Origin: IDS-8 sp036381215
GTDB lineage: Bacteria > Pseudomonadota > Gammaproteobacteria > Steroidobacterales > Woeseiaceae
DNA length: 64,000 nucleotides
Direction: 5' to 3'
Assembly: GCA_036381215.1 (NCBI GenBank)
Contig: DASVDF010000036.1
Span: 1 to 64,000, forward strand
The translations under genes were made by a program, and so were the position numbers. The notes beneath the pieces were generated by a model. The model searched no databases, was not told where the DNA came from, and worked only from the letters and a program-made list of their open reading frames with translations. Shown piece after piece: positions 8,518 through 17,594 of this stretch (positions within the stretch are counted from its first letter, which is position 1; the number at the start of each line of letters is the position of its first letter).

Positions 8518-10904
8518 TGCCGCTGCGCAGGCCTCTGCGGCTCAGCGCCCTCGACCGCAAGCTGCTGCGTGACCTCTGGGCCTTGAAAGGCCAGGCCGCC
8601 GCCATCGCATTCGTCATCGCCGGCGGCGTCTCCGTTTACCTCGTGATGGCGGGGCTTCTGTCCTCGCTCGAGGAGACGCGCCGTGCCTATTACGACCGCT
8701 ACCGGTTCGCGGACGTCTGGGCGCCGGTCGTGCGCGCGCCCTATGCCCTGCTCGACGAGATCCGGCGCATCGACGGCGTGCAGGCAGCCGAGGCCCGGGT
8801 GCGCGTGCCCGCGCTGTTCGAGATGCCGGGCATGGCGGAGCCGGCGAGCGGCCAGGTGCTCTCGCTGCCCGACTACGGGCTTCCGGCGGTCAACCAGGTA
8901 CACCTCGTGCGCGGCCGCCTGCCGCGCCCGGGCGCCCGCAGCGAGGCGCTCGTGCTGCAGGGCTTCGCGACGGCGCACCGGCTGGAGATCGGCGACACGA
9001 TCCCGGCCACGATCTACGGCGGGCGCCTCGACGTGCGCATCGTCGGCATCGCCCTGTCGCCGGAGCACGTTTACGCCATCGCCCCCGGCCAGATCGTGCC
9101 CGACCCGCGCCTGTTCGGCGTGCTGTGGATGGGACGCGATGCACTGTCCGAGGCGGTGAACCAGGAAGGCGCGTTCAACGAGGCCGTCGCGCGGCTGTCC
9201 CACGGAGCGAACGAAGCGGCCGTGATCGCGGCGCTGGATCGCCTGCTCGATCCTTACGGCGCCGCCGGCGCGTACGGGCGTGAAGACCAGGTTTCGAACG
9301 CGTTCGTCTCGAGCGAGATCGACCAGCTCCGCACGATGTCGAACGTGCTGCCGCCCATTTTCCTCGTGGTGGCGGCATTCCTCGTCAACGTCGTCATCTC
9401 GCGGCTCATCGCGACGGAACGCAACGAGATCGGGTTGATGAAGGCCTTCGGCTACAGCGACCTCGACGTCGTCGTGCATTACCTGAAGCTGGTCGCGGCA
9501 GTCGCGGCTTTGGGGCTCGCCGTCGGGGCCGCACTCGGCCTCTGGATGGGACACGCGCTCGCCGGCGTGTACACCGAGTTCTTCAGCTTTCCCCTGTTCG
9601 TGTTCCGTGCGGATCCGCGGGTGTACGTGCTCGTCGTTTTCGTCACCGTGGCGGCCACCGCCGGCGGCGCCGCCGCGGCGGTGCGGCGGGCCGCCCGCCT
9701 GGAGCCGGCCGCGGCCATGACGCCGCCGGCGCCGCCCGACTATTCGCGGGCCGCCGGCAGCGCCGTGACCCGTCTCGCCCTCCTCGACCAGCAGACGCGC
9801 ATGGTGCTGCGCCAGATCGTGCGGTTTCCCGGGCGCGCGGCGTTCACGGTGGCGGGCGTCGCGGTTTCGGGAGCGTTGCTCGTGGCAACGCTCTTCTTCC
9901 TCGATGCCATGCAGGTGATGATCCGCGTCTATTTCAGCGTCGCCAACCGCTACGACGTCCAGGTGGTCTTTACCGAGGCCCGTTCCACCCCGGCCCTGTT
10001 CGAGCTCGCGCGTGCCCCGGGCGTCCTGCACGCCGAGCCGTATCGCCGGGTGGCCGCGCGGCTGCGCGCCGGGCATTTCGAGGAACGCGCGTCGATCACC
10101 GGCCAGCCGCTCGACGCGAGCCTGTCACGCCTCGTGAACGCCGAGCGGAAACCCGTCGTACCCGTACCCGGCGGGCTCGTGCTGTCGCGCGACCTGGCCG
10201 AGAAGCTGCACGTGGCCGCGGGCGACCTCCTCGAGGTGGCGGTCACGGAAGGGCGGCGGCCGGTGCTGACGATTCCCGTCGCCGCCGTCACGACGACGTT
10301 CATCGGCTCGGACGCACGCATGCTGATTCACGAGCTGAACGCGGCGCTCCAGGAAGGCGCGGTGATCTCCGGCGCCAACCTTCTCGTCGACGCGAGCCTG
10401 GAGCGCTCGCTCTATGCGGAGCTCGAAGGACGTCCGGCGGTCGCGGGCATCGCCCTGCAGCGGGAAGCGGAGCGCAATTTCACCGAGCTCATGGACCGCA
10501 GCATCGGCCTCTCGGTGTGGGTGTATACGGCCTTCGCCGCGCTCATCGCCGTCGGCGTCGTCTACAACACCGTGCGCATCTCGTTCGCCGAACGGCAGCG
10601 CGAGCTCGCGTCGCTCAGGGTGCTCGGATTCACGCGTGGCGAGGTCTCGTATATCCTGCTCGGCGAAATCGCTTTCCTGACGTTGGCGGCCCTGCCGCTC
10701 GGCGCGGCACTGGGCGCCGTGCTCGCGTGGGCGCTCGCGCAGGCGATGAGCTCGGAGCTGTTCCGGCTGCCGTTCGTGATCGATGCCGGGACCTTCGGTT
10801 ATGCGGCCGTCGTCGTCGTGGTCGTGACCGCCGTGTCCGCGCTGCTCGTCAGGCGGCAGCTCGACAGGATGGATCTCGTGGGAGTGCTGAAGAGCCGTGA
10901 CTGA
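8511..10904 (+). CDS. ABC transporter permease with two FtsX domains
   Basis: Inner-membrane permease of 797 residues. It has an N-terminal TM (about 28-50), a large periplasmic domain, a first FtsX/MacB core of three TMs (about 280-390), a linker, another TM (about 440-465), a second periplasmic domain, and a second three-TM FtsX core (about 665-790). This duplicated layout fits YbbP/LolCE-like permeases that extract or export lipids or hydrophobic compounds, rather than the 4-TM MacB. Starts possible at GTG 8511, GTG 8514 or ATG 8517; all overlap the ATPase stop. The adaptor gene follows after 60 bp, which completes a tripartite export system. Substrate is not predictable. Confidence 0.9.
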   Translation: MVMPLRRPLRLSALDRKLLRDLWALKGQAAAIAFVIAGGVSVYLVMAGLLSSLEETRRAYYDRYRFADVWAPVVRAPYALLDEIRRIDGVQAAEARVRVPALFEMPGMAEPASGQVLSLPDYGLPAVNQVHLVRGRLPRPGARSEALVLQGFATAHRLEIGDTIPATIYGGRLDVRIVGIALSPEHVYAIAPGQIVPDPRLFGVLWMGRDALSEAVNQEGAFNEAVARLSHGANEAAVIAALDRLLDPYGAAGAYGREDQVSNAFVSSEIDQLRTMSNVLPPIFLVVAAFLVNVVISRLIATERNEIGLMKAFGYSDLDVVVHYLKLVAAVAALGLAVGAALGLWMGHALAGVYTEFFSFPLFVFRADPRVYVLVVFVTVAATAGGAAAAVRRAARLEPAAAMTPPAPPDYSRAAGSAVTRLALLDQQTRMVLRQIVRFPGRAAFTVAGVAVSGALLVATLFFLDAMQVMIRVYFSVANRYDVQVVFTEARSTPALFELARAPGVLHAEPYRRVAARLRAGHFEERASITGQPLDASLSRLVNAERKPVVPVPGGLVLSRDLAEKLHVAAGDLLEVAVTEGRRPVLTIPVAAVTTTFIGSDARMLIHELNAALQEGAVISGANLLVDASLERSLYAELEGRPAVAGIALQREAERNFTELMDRSIGLSVWVYTAFAALIAVGVVYNTVRISFAERQRELASLRVLGFTRGEVSYILLGEIAFLTLAALPLGAALGAVLAWALAQAMSSELFRLPFVIDAGTFGYAAVVVVVVTAVSALLVRRQLDRMDLVGVLKSRD

Positions 10905-10964
10905 GGTCCGCAGGCATGCCACGCCCGGCGGGGGGCCGCGCGCGTCGTTCGGCGTGCTCCGCGC

Positions 10965-12152
10965 GTGAAACCCACTTTCCGCACCGCGTTCTGGTCGGGC
11001 GCGGCGATCCTGCTGGTGCTGCTGCTCGTGCTCGCGTTTCGCCCGCGCACGGTCCCGGTGGATGCCGGCGCGGCCCGCCGCGGCCCGATGCAGGTCACCG
11101 TGCGCGACGAGGGCCGGACGCGGGTGCGCCAGGAGTACGTCGTGTATGCGCCGGTGAGCGGCCAGCTTCAGCGCGTGCAATTCAAACCGGGTGCCACCGT
11201 CCAGGCGGGCCAGGTCGTGGCGCGAATCCAGCCGGGCGATCCGGCGTTTCTCGATGCACGCGAGCGTGCCGAAGCGCAGGCGGCGGTGCGGGCCGCCGAG
11301 GCGGCCGCCTCGGCCGCGCGCGCGGAGCTCGAGCGCGCCGAAGCCCAGGCCCGCTTCGCGCGCACTGATCTCGCGCGCGTCGAGAGCCTGCGCGAGCGTG
11401 ACCTCACTTCCGCGGATGCACTGGACCAGGCGCAGCTCGCTTTGCGCGTCGCGGAGGCGTCACGCTCCACGGCGGCGGACAGCCTGCGTATGCGGGAGGC
11501 ACAGCTCGACGCCGCGCGCACCCGGCTCACGCCGCCGGCGAACGGGGGCGGCGAGCCGATCGAGGTGCTGACCCCGGTCTCGGGACGCGTGCTCACGGTG
11601 GCGCGCGAAAGCGCGGGCGTCATCGCGGCCGGACAGGAGATTCTTTCGGTCGGCGATCCGGGCGAGCTCGAAGTCGTGGTCGAGATGCTGACCACCGACG
11701 CGGTGCTCGTCGACCCGGGCGACGACGTGATCATCGAGGACTGGAGCCGCCTCCGCGAGCCGTTGGCGGGGAAAGTGAGACTGGTCGAGCCGTACGGCTT
11801 TCGCAAGATCTCGGCGCTCGGCGTCGAGGAGCAGCGGGTCAACGTGATCGTCGACTTCACCGGACCGCGGGAGGAATGGACGGTGCTCGGCCACGGCTAC
11901 CGCGTGGAGGCAGCCGTCGTGATCTGGCGGGCGGACGATGTGTTACAGGTACCGGTCGCCGCGCTCTTTCGCGACGGCGAGCACTGGGCGGTGTTCCGGA
12001 TCGAGTCCGGCCGCGCGGTGCTCACTCCGGTCGACATCGGGCACGACAATGGCGAGAGCGCCGAAATTCTCTCCGGCATCGGTGCCGGCGCGCCGTTGAT
12101 CCTGTATCCGGGCGAGGAGATCCGCGACGGCAGCCGCGTCGAACCGCGCTGA
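10965..12152 (+). CDS. HlyD/RND-type periplasmic adaptor (membrane fusion protein)
   Basis: Membrane-fusion protein, 395 residues, linking the ABC permease to the outer membrane. One N-terminal TM (about 5-24) anchors it. A split lipoyl domain (around YAPVSGQLQRVQFKPGA and LTPVSGRVLTVARESAGV) flanks an Ala/Glu/Arg-rich coiled coil (about 85-185), followed by beta-barrel and membrane-proximal domains. The start is GTG 10965. It is the third gene of the ATPase-permease-adaptor operon. No outer-membrane factor gene lies nearby, so a TolC-like partner would be encoded elsewhere, or none is used. Confidence 0.9.
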   Translation: MKPTFRTAFWSGAAILLVLLLVLAFRPRTVPVDAGAARRGPMQVTVRDEGRTRVRQEYVVYAPVSGQLQRVQFKPGATVQAGQVVARIQPGDPAFLDARERAEAQAAVRAAEAAASAARAELERAEAQARFARTDLARVESLRERDLTSADALDQAQLALRVAEASRSTAADSLRMREAQLDAARTRLTPPANGGGEPIEVLTPVSGRVLTVARESAGVIAAGQEILSVGDPGELEVVVEMLTTDAVLVDPGDDVIIEDWSRLREPLAGKVRLVEPYGFRKISALGVEEQRVNVIVDFTGPREEWTVLGHGYRVEAAVVIWRADDVLQVPVAALFRDGEHWAVFRIESGRAVLTPVDIGHDNGESAEILSGIGAGAPLILYPGEEIRDGSRVEPR

Positions 12153-12222
12153 CCGCGTCGCGCACGGCGAACCTGCACCGGCCGCCGTTGTCGCCCGCAT
12201 GGCGGGCTTCCACGGCATGGCG

Positions 12223-12735
12223 TCAGACGGGGCGAGTGGTCGAGCGAGTTGCCGGGCGCTCGGCAGTGTGCGGCTCCGCATCTTCGATGACGCCGATCTT
12301 GTGGCGATAAGCGAGCTCGCCACCGAGCCAGCCGGTGACCAGCAGGATGCCGACAACGATCGCGGACAGCACCACTCCGACCGGCATCACGCCGGCGCCC
12401 GGCTCGTCGATGCGCATCCAGAGATTCGCGAGCGCGATGAGCAGTGCCGCGGCGTTGCCCAGGAAATGAAACCAGCCCGTCGCCTGGCGGGCGCGGCGAA
12501 TCGTCAGGAAATCGGTGAGCCCCGCGAGCGCGGCGAGGGCTCCCATGACGAGACCGCCGCCGATCAGCCACATCGAGACGCGCGCCCAGAATGGATCGTT
12601 GGTGACGGCGAACGCGATGTCGGTCACCAGCGCGGCGACCAGGAACGCGATCGGAAACGGCACGAGCATGGGGTGGATGGGGTGTCCGCCGATCGCGGCG
12701 GTGCTCGGAATACCCCGGGTCGGATCGTCAACCAT
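12223..12735 (-). CDS. DUF2231 family membrane protein
   Basis: Predicted inner-membrane protein, 170 residues, with four TM segments and the DUF2231 hallmark GGHPIHPMLVPFPIAFLVAAL near the N terminus. The function of this family is unknown; some members have been discussed as heme-binding because of the conserved His pair, but that is only an inference here. The start is ATG 12735 (MVDDPTRG); the frame reads on to 12873 without support. It is convergent with the HlyD-type adaptor gene. The 292 bases from its start to crcB contain no gene that I can recognise. Confidence 0.82.
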   Translation of the reverse strand: MVDDPTRGIPSTAAIGGHPIHPMLVPFPIAFLVAALVTDIAFAVTNDPFWARVSMWLIGGGLVMGALAALAGLTDFLTIRRARQATGWFHFLGNAAALLIALANLWMRIDEPGAGVMPVGVVLSAIVVGILLVTGWLGGELAYRHKIGVIEDAEPHTAERPATRSTTRPV

Positions 12736-13027
12736 GGCACGATGCCTTTTGCAGTGGGGAACGGGGAGAACGAAATCGGGCGCCGGGTGCAGCCCTGCTC
12801 GACGCGGGCGGCCAGCCTGGGACCGGAGCAGCCCCCGCACCGCCGGCGAAGAATACGGCGTCGAACGATACAAACCTAGAAGCCGGCCCTGCCCGTGTCA
12901 ACCGCTTGCCGCGTGCAACCACGCGCAGAACGCAGGCTGCGACACCCGTCGCCGATCTCCGAAAAGGGTTGATTACCCCGTGCGCCGCCAGCCACACTCC
13001 GCCCGCGCATCAGGGGAGGAGAAAAGA

Positions 13028-13414
13028 ATGCATGCCTTGAAGGGGTATCTCGTGGTGTTCCTGGGCGCCGGGCTGGGCGGCACGCTGCGTCACGGCATCA
13101 ACGTGGCCGCGGCGCGACTGCTGGGATACGGATTTCCTTACGGAACACTGACCGTCAATAGCGTCGGCTCGCTGCTGATAGGCCTGCTCGCCGGCTGGTT
13201 CGCACACAGGTTCGACCCCGGACAATCGTGGCGGCTGTTTCTCGTGACCGGGATACTCGGCGGCTTCACGACCTTTTCGACTTTCTCGCTGGATACGGCA
13301 TTGCTCTACGAACGCAGCGGCATCGGCATGGCGGCAATTTATGTAACCGCGTCCGTGGGGATCTCGCTGCTCGGGCTGTTCCTCGGGCTGTTCGTCATCC
13401 GCCAGCTCGGCTGA
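13028..13414 (+). CDS. crcB: Fluoride ion channel CrcB/Fluc
   Basis: Small inner-membrane fluoride exporter of 128 residues with four TM helices, working as an antiparallel dimer that lets F- leave the cell. Family motifs are present: GAGLGGTLRH near the start, GTLTVNSVGS in TM2, and TGILGGFTTFSTFS in TM3 with the Phe-box region. The ATG at 13028 follows a very strong GGGGAGGAG site. A longer frame opens at 12515 and is spurious. I looked for the crcB fluoride riboswitch upstream and could not match it. It stands alone, with a convergent tfoX-like gene downstream. Confidence 0.95.
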   Translation: MHALKGYLVVFLGAGLGGTLRHGINVAAARLLGYGFPYGTLTVNSVGSLLIGLLAGWFAHRFDPGQSWRLFLVTGILGGFTTFSTFSLDTALLYERSGIGMAAIYVTASVGISLLGLFLGLFVIRQLG

Positions 13415-13430
13415 GGCCGGCCCGACCCGA

Positions 13431-13787
13431 TCATGCGCGCTGCTTGCGGCGGCGGCGGGAGGGGCGGTTGCGGAAGCGGACGGCGGCGTCGCAGGCGATA
13501 CGGAGCCAGCGCTCCGCTTCCTCCGGATCGTCGAACATCTCCTCGGGTGCCGACCAGTACGAGGTCTTCGTCGCTTCGCCTTTTTTCACGTAGACGAACG
13601 GGCTCTGCCCGCGTTCGCGGAACAGGCCGACCGACTCCTCGTCGGTCTTGAGATAGAGCACGTCGTCGGCGATCAGCCCGAACATGAGATCGCCGCGGTA
13701 CACGCCGTAGCCGCCGAACATGCGCCTGGCCCGGATGTCGCCGGCGCCTTCGAGCATCTCGAGCACGTGCTCGACGAATTCGTTCAC
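13431..13787 (-). CDS. TfoX N-terminal domain protein
   Basis: Small cytoplasmic protein, 118 residues, consisting of the TfoX N-terminal fold (MFGGYGVYRGDLMFGLI and LYLKTDEES are typical) with a basic C-terminal tail. TfoX/Sxy controls competence in some gammaproteobacteria, but the single-domain proteins have no established role. The start is a GTG at 13785-13787 that overlaps the TGA stop of the upstream GST gene (GTGA), so the two are translationally coupled. A longer frame up to 14555 is a shadow of the GST gene. Confidence 0.85.
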   Translation of the reverse strand: MNEFVEHVLEMLEGAGDIRARRMFGGYGVYRGDLMFGLIADDVLYLKTDEESVGLFRERGQSPFVYVKKGEATKTSYWSAPEEMFDDPEEAERWLRIACDAAVRFRNRPSRRRRKQRA

Positions 13788-14482
13788 GACGGGATGTTCA
13801 GGCCCCGCTGGACCGCCGGCCGCGCGAGGAAGCGGTCGAGGGCAGCGAGCACCCTGCCGAACTCCTCGATGCCGACCAGCTCGCCCGCGCGGTAGAAGTG
13901 GATGAGATTGTTCACCATCGGGAAGATCGCGATGTCCGCGATCGTGTATTCGTCGCCCAGCATCCACTCGCGGCCGTCGAGGTGCCGGTCGACGACCCCG
14001 AGCAGCCGCCGTGTCTCCGCCGCGTAACGGTCGCGCGGCCGCTTGTCCTCCCATTCGCGGCCGCTGAACTTGTGGAAGAACCCGAGCTGGCCGAACATCG
14101 GGCCGATTCCGCCGACCTGGAAGAAGAGCCACTGGATCGTGTGCCAGCGCCGCCCCGGTTCCTCGGGCAGGAAGCGGCCGGATTTGTCGGCGAGATACAG
14201 GAGAATCGCCCCGGATTCGAACAGGGGCAGCGGCTCGCCGCCGGGACCGTCCGGATCGATGATCGCGGGAATCTTGTTGTTCGGGTTGAGCGAGAGGAAC
14301 TCCGGACTGTGCTGGTCGCCTTTCTCGAAGCTCACGAGGTGCGGCTCGTACGGCAGGCCCGTCTCCTCCAGCATGATCGATGCTTTCACGCCGTTCGGCG
14401 TGTTCAGCGAATAAAGCTGGATGCGATCCGGGTGCCGCGGCGGCCACTTGCGGGTGATGGGGAAGTCGGAAAGGTCGGTCAT
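13784..14482 (-). CDS. Glutathione S-transferase, YghU/YfcG (Nu-class) type
   Basis: Cytoplasmic glutathione-dependent enzyme, 232 residues. The thioredoxin-like N-terminal domain holds IQLYSLNTPNGVKASIMLEE and the glutathione-binding NPNNKIPAIID and FESGAILLYLADK. The helical C-terminal domain holds GPMFGQLGFFHKF and the N-capping DEYTIADIAIFP. The T-P-N-G-x-K active site is that of the YfcG/YghU disulfide-bond reductases (family knowledge), so disulfide reduction is likelier than classical conjugation. It is followed by the overlapping tfoX-like gene. A REP cluster lies just upstream of its promoter region. Confidence 0.93.
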   Translation of the reverse strand: MTDLSDFPITRKWPPRHPDRIQLYSLNTPNGVKASIMLEETGLPYEPHLVSFEKGDQHSPEFLSLNPNNKIPAIIDPDGPGGEPLPLFESGAILLYLADKSGRFLPEEPGRRWHTIQWLFFQVGGIGPMFGQLGFFHKFSGREWEDKRPRDRYAAETRRLLGVVDRHLDGREWMLGDEYTIADIAIFPMVNNLIHFYRAGELVGIEEFGRVLAALDRFLARPAVQRGLNIPS

Positions 14483-14534
14483 GATTTGCCCTTGGACGTT
14501 TCGGGTAGTCTACGCGATCGTGAATTGCTGTCCT

Positions 14535-14651
14535 GCAGGAGCGCGCATCGCGCACGACCTACGATCCTTTCGCGCGCAATGCGCGCTCCTACAGCTCCGG
14601 GCGGCGCATCGCGCAACCGACGATCCTGTCGCGCGCAATGCGCGCTCCTAC
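14535..14651. repeat. REP (GTAG-headed) cluster, three copies and a fragment
   Basis: Three 23 bp palindromic units (14535-14557 forward, 14570-14592 reverse, 14629-14651 reverse) plus a fragment at about 14602-14619. The unit starts with GTAGGAGCGCGC and ends with GCGCGCGA, so it can fold into a hairpin. The last copy overlaps the 3' end of the Cu-ATPase gene and supplies its TAG stop codon. Confidence 0.9.
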
Positions 14652-17200
14652 AGGGCGAGCCGGCGCAGGCGCAGCGCGTTCGCGATCACCGAGACGGAGC
14701 TCAGGCTCATCGCGGCCGCGGCGATCATCGGGCTGAGCAGCAACCCGAAAACAGGATAGAGCACGCCGGCGGCGATCGGAATGCCTGCGGCGTTGTAGAC
14801 AAATGCGAAGAACAGGTTCTGCCGGATGTTCCGCATCGTCGCATGGCTCAGCTTGCGCGCCTGCGCGAGCGCGAGCAAGTCGCCGCGCACCAGGGTCACG
14901 CCCGCACTCTCCATGGCCACGTCGGTGCCGGTGCCCATCGCGATGCCGACGTCGGCCTGCGCGAGCGCGGGCGCATCGTTGATGCCGTCGCCGGCCATCG
15001 CCACCACGGCGCCCCGTTCCTGAAGCTCGCGCACCACGCGATGCTTGTCCTCGGGTGAGACGTCGGCCTGCACGTCGTCGATGCCGAGCCGCCGCGCGAC
15101 CGCCTGCGCCGTCGTGGCGTTGTCGCCGGTGAGCATCACGACCTTCAATCCCTCCAGGTGCAGCGCCTCGATCGCGCGCGGTGTCGTCGGCCTGATCCGA
15201 TCCGCGACACCGACGAGGCCGGCGGCGCGGCCATCGACCGCGACGAACATCACCGTCTGTCCCTCGGCACGATGGCCCGCCGCCGCGTGCTCCTGATCGC
15301 CGCTCCGCGCCCCGGCGCGTTCCATCATCTTCTCGTTGCCGATGGCGACGTCGCGTCCGGCCACGCGGGCCCGTGCGCCCTCGCCTGTGAACGAACGGAA
15401 GTCTTCGACCGTTTGCAACGCCAGGGAGCGCTCTCGCGCGGCCGAGACGATCGCCTGGGCGAGCGGGTGCTCGCTGGCCGCTTCCACGGAGGCCGCGAGC
15501 GCGAGCAACTCGTCCGCGTCGAGCTGGCCATGCGGCTCCAGCGTCACCAGGGCAGGCTTGCCTTCGGTCAGCGTGCCCGTTTTATCCACGACGACCGTGT
15601 CAACCTTTTCGAGGACCTCCAGCGACTCGGCATCGCGCACCAGGATTCCGTGCGTGGCGCCTTTGCCGGTGCCGACCATGATCGACATGGGCGTGGCGAG
15701 CCCGAGGGCGCAGGGACAGGCGATGATCAGCACCGCAACGGCGTTGACCAGGCCGAACGCCATCGCGGGCTCCGGCCCGAGCCAGCTCCACACCAAAAAC
15801 GCCAGGATCGCGATGACGACCACCGCCGGCACGAACCAGGCCGCGACCGTATCCGCGAGCCGCTGGATCGGCGCGCGGCTGCGCTGCGCTTCGGCCACCA
15901 TGCGTACGATCTGCGCAAGCAGTGTGTTCTCGCCGGTCTTCGTCACGGTCATGACGAAACTGCCGGTGCCGTTGACGGTGCCGCCGACGACCCCGTCGCC
16001 CGCCTGCTTGTCGACCGGCAGCGGCTCACCGCTGATCATCGATTCGTCCACCGCGCTCCGGCCCTCGCTGACCGTGCCGTCGACCGGCACGCGCTCGCCC
16101 GGGCGCACGCGCACCCGATCCCCGGGCGCCAGCACCTCGACGTCCACGTCCTCCTCGCGCCCGTCGGCGGTCAGCCGCCGGGCGCGCGGCGGTGCGAGCT
16201 CGAGCAGTGAGCGGATGGCGCCCGAAGTGCGACTGCGGGCCTTAAGCTCCAGCACTTGCCCGAGCAGCACGAGAGTGGTGATCACCGCCGCCGCTTCGAA
16301 ATACACGGCCACCGCGCCGTGGGCGCGAAACGCATCCGGGAAGATGCCCGGGGCAACGACCGCGATCACCGAATATGCGTACGCGACGCCGACGCCGAGC
16401 GCGATCAGCGTGAACATGTTGAGATGCAGGGAACGGATCGAGCGCGCGCCGCGGACGAAGAACGGCCAGCCGCCCCACAGCACGACGGGAGTGGCGAGCG
16501 CGAGTTGCAGCCACTGCGCCGCGGCCGGCGCAACGACGCCCGCAAACGGATGCGAGGGCAGCATTTCAGCCATGGCATAGAGAAACAGCGGCAGCGTCAG
16601 CAGCGCGCTGAGCCAGAAGCGCCGGGACATGTCGTCCAGCTCGCTCGTGTCCTCGGGGCCGGTGACGACGCCTTCCGGCTCGAGCGCCATGCCGCAGATC
16701 GGGCAGCCGGTGTTGCGCACCTCGCGTACCTGCGGGTGCATCGGGCAGGTGTACACGACGCCGGTGTAGCCCTCGGGCACGTGGTCGTAGTCCCGCCCGG
16801 CCTCGGGCATTGCGTGCGCAGCGTGCCCGCAGTGCGCGTGGGCCGATGCATGGCCGGCGCCGGACGCCGCAGGCCCTTGCCCGCGTCCTTGGCCGTGCCC
16901 GTGCCCGCGTCCTTGGCCGTGCCCATGCCCGTGTTCTTGGCCGTGCCCGTGCCCGTGTCCTTGGCCGTGCCCGTGTCCTTGGCCGTGCCCATGCCCGTGT
17001 CCTTGGCCGTGCCCGTGCCCGTGTCCTTGGCCGTGCCCATGGCCGTGGTCCGCCGCGCCGCGTTCGGGCGCGCTTCCACGGCCCTGCTGCGGGTGCACCT
17101 GCGCATCGCCCTGGTCGGCCGGGTCGTGAGCATGGCAACAATCGTGGCCGCCGTGGTCCCCGTGTTGTCCGTGCCGAGCCTCGTGTTCCCGCTCTGTCAT
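14648..17200 (-). CDS. Copper-translocating P1B-type ATPase with long His-Gly repeat
   Basis: Cu+ exporter of 850 residues in the inner membrane. After a His-rich N terminus (about residues 5-120, mostly GHGHGHGQ units) comes the small heavy-metal-binding domain YTCPMHPQV...GCPICGMAL, then eight TM segments, the actuator motif SGEPLP, TM6 metal site IACPCALGL, phosphorylation site DKTGTLTEGKP, the HP motif SEHPLAQA, and GDGINDAPAL. No CXXC MXC-type domain is present. The ATG at 17200 follows GGAGGG. It lies 16 bp after the copAB remnant and probably shares its CsoR-controlled promoter at about 17600. Its stop codon lies inside a REP unit. Confidence 0.95.
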   Translation of the reverse strand: MTEREHEARHGQHGDHGGHDCCHAHDPADQGDAQVHPQQGRGSAPERGAADHGHGHGQGHGHGHGQGHGHGHGQGHGHGQGHGHGHGQEHGHGHGQGRGHGHGQGRGQGPAASGAGHASAHAHCGHAAHAMPEAGRDYDHVPEGYTGVVYTCPMHPQVREVRNTGCPICGMALEPEGVVTGPEDTSELDDMSRRFWLSALLTLPLFLYAMAEMLPSHPFAGVVAPAAAQWLQLALATPVVLWGGWPFFVRGARSIRSLHLNMFTLIALGVGVAYAYSVIAVVAPGIFPDAFRAHGAVAVYFEAAAVITTLVLLGQVLELKARSRTSGAIRSLLELAPPRARRLTADGREEDVDVEVLAPGDRVRVRPGERVPVDGTVSEGRSAVDESMISGEPLPVDKQAGDGVVGGTVNGTGSFVMTVTKTGENTLLAQIVRMVAEAQRSRAPIQRLADTVAAWFVPAVVVIAILAFLVWSWLGPEPAMAFGLVNAVAVLIIACPCALGLATPMSIMVGTGKGATHGILVRDAESLEVLEKVDTVVVDKTGTLTEGKPALVTLEPHGQLDADELLALAASVEAASEHPLAQAIVSAARERSLALQTVEDFRSFTGEGARARVAGRDVAIGNEKMMERAGARSGDQEHAAAGHRAEGQTVMFVAVDGRAAGLVGVADRIRPTTPRAIEALHLEGLKVVMLTGDNATTAQAVARRLGIDDVQADVSPEDKHRVVRELQERGAVVAMAGDGINDAPALAQADVGIAMGTGTDVAMESAGVTLVRGDLLALAQARKLSHATMRNIRQNLFFAFVYNAAGIPIAAGVLYPVFGLLLSPMIAAAAMSLSSVSVIANALRLRRLAL
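16882..17046. repeat. In-frame tandem repeat encoding (GH)nGQ units
   Basis: About seven tandem units of 24 bp or 18 bp (6-bp steps, read on + as runs of CCGTGC/CCATGC ended by TTGG) inside the Cu-ATPase gene. They encode GHGHGHGQ or GHGHGQ. All units keep the reading frame. Units differ by one or two substitutions (E or R replacing G/Q). The tract should be prone to slippage, and His density suggests metal buffering. Confidence 0.9.
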
Positions 17201-17216
17201 TATTTCCCTCCGGTAA

Positions 17217-17565
17217 TCAGAACCAGGCGCGGATGCCGAAGACCACCGCCGCAACAATGGAGGTGTCCTCGGCGGAGTCGGTTGCTCACCTCGATCACCA
17301 CGTCGCGCCCCCCAGCCATTCGAGCAGCGGGCCCGGGATGGTGCCGTTGATCGCGAGGCCGCGGCCCTCTCCGCCCGCGATGGCGAGAGGCCGGTCCGCG
17401 ATCGTGAGCGCGAAGTGCTGCGGAGCTTCCGGGCCCGCGGCCCGCGACACAGGCGGACAGCAGTGCATGCATGGCAGCCAGCGCTCCGGCACCCGCGGCC
17501 GTGCGGAGAAAACGCCGCCGCGGCCGCGCGGCCGCGCCGTTAATTGGACGGGAGGAACGTCGCAC
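17217..17565 (-). pseudogene. Decayed copA (multicopper oxidase) start joined to copB end
   Basis: A Tat-like signal (RRRFLRTAAGAGALAAMHAL) starts at 17565. After a frame change comes FALTIADRPLAIAG...INGTIPGPLLEW, which resembles the first cupredoxin strand of CopA oxidases. After another change comes DVVIEVSNRL and then, in a third frame, AEDTSI followed by VVFGIRAWF and a stop at 17217-17219. The last part looks like the C terminus of the outer-membrane protein CopB. I infer an internal deletion that fused copA and copB, plus frameshifts, one beside a run of six G. It sits between the CsoR operator and the Cu-ATPase gene. Confidence 0.6.
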
Positions 17566-17594
17566 TGGAAGCTGGAATCGGCGTAACTGACCTG

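Noticed and set aside
12880..13027. A fluoride riboswitch upstream of crcB
   Set aside because: A stretch with GAAAAGGG and TTGAT looked like part of the crcB motif, but the conserved opening helix and the CUAC-type 3' end are missing, so I cannot support it.
13431..14555. A 374-residue single protein in the tfoX frame
   Set aside because: Its first two thirds are antiframe sequence of the GST gene. The GTG at 13787 with a GTGA overlap explains both genes.
16810..17586. An open frame on the + strand across the His repeat
   Set aside because: It is low-complexity antisense of the Cu-ATPase repeat with no domain and no ribosome site.
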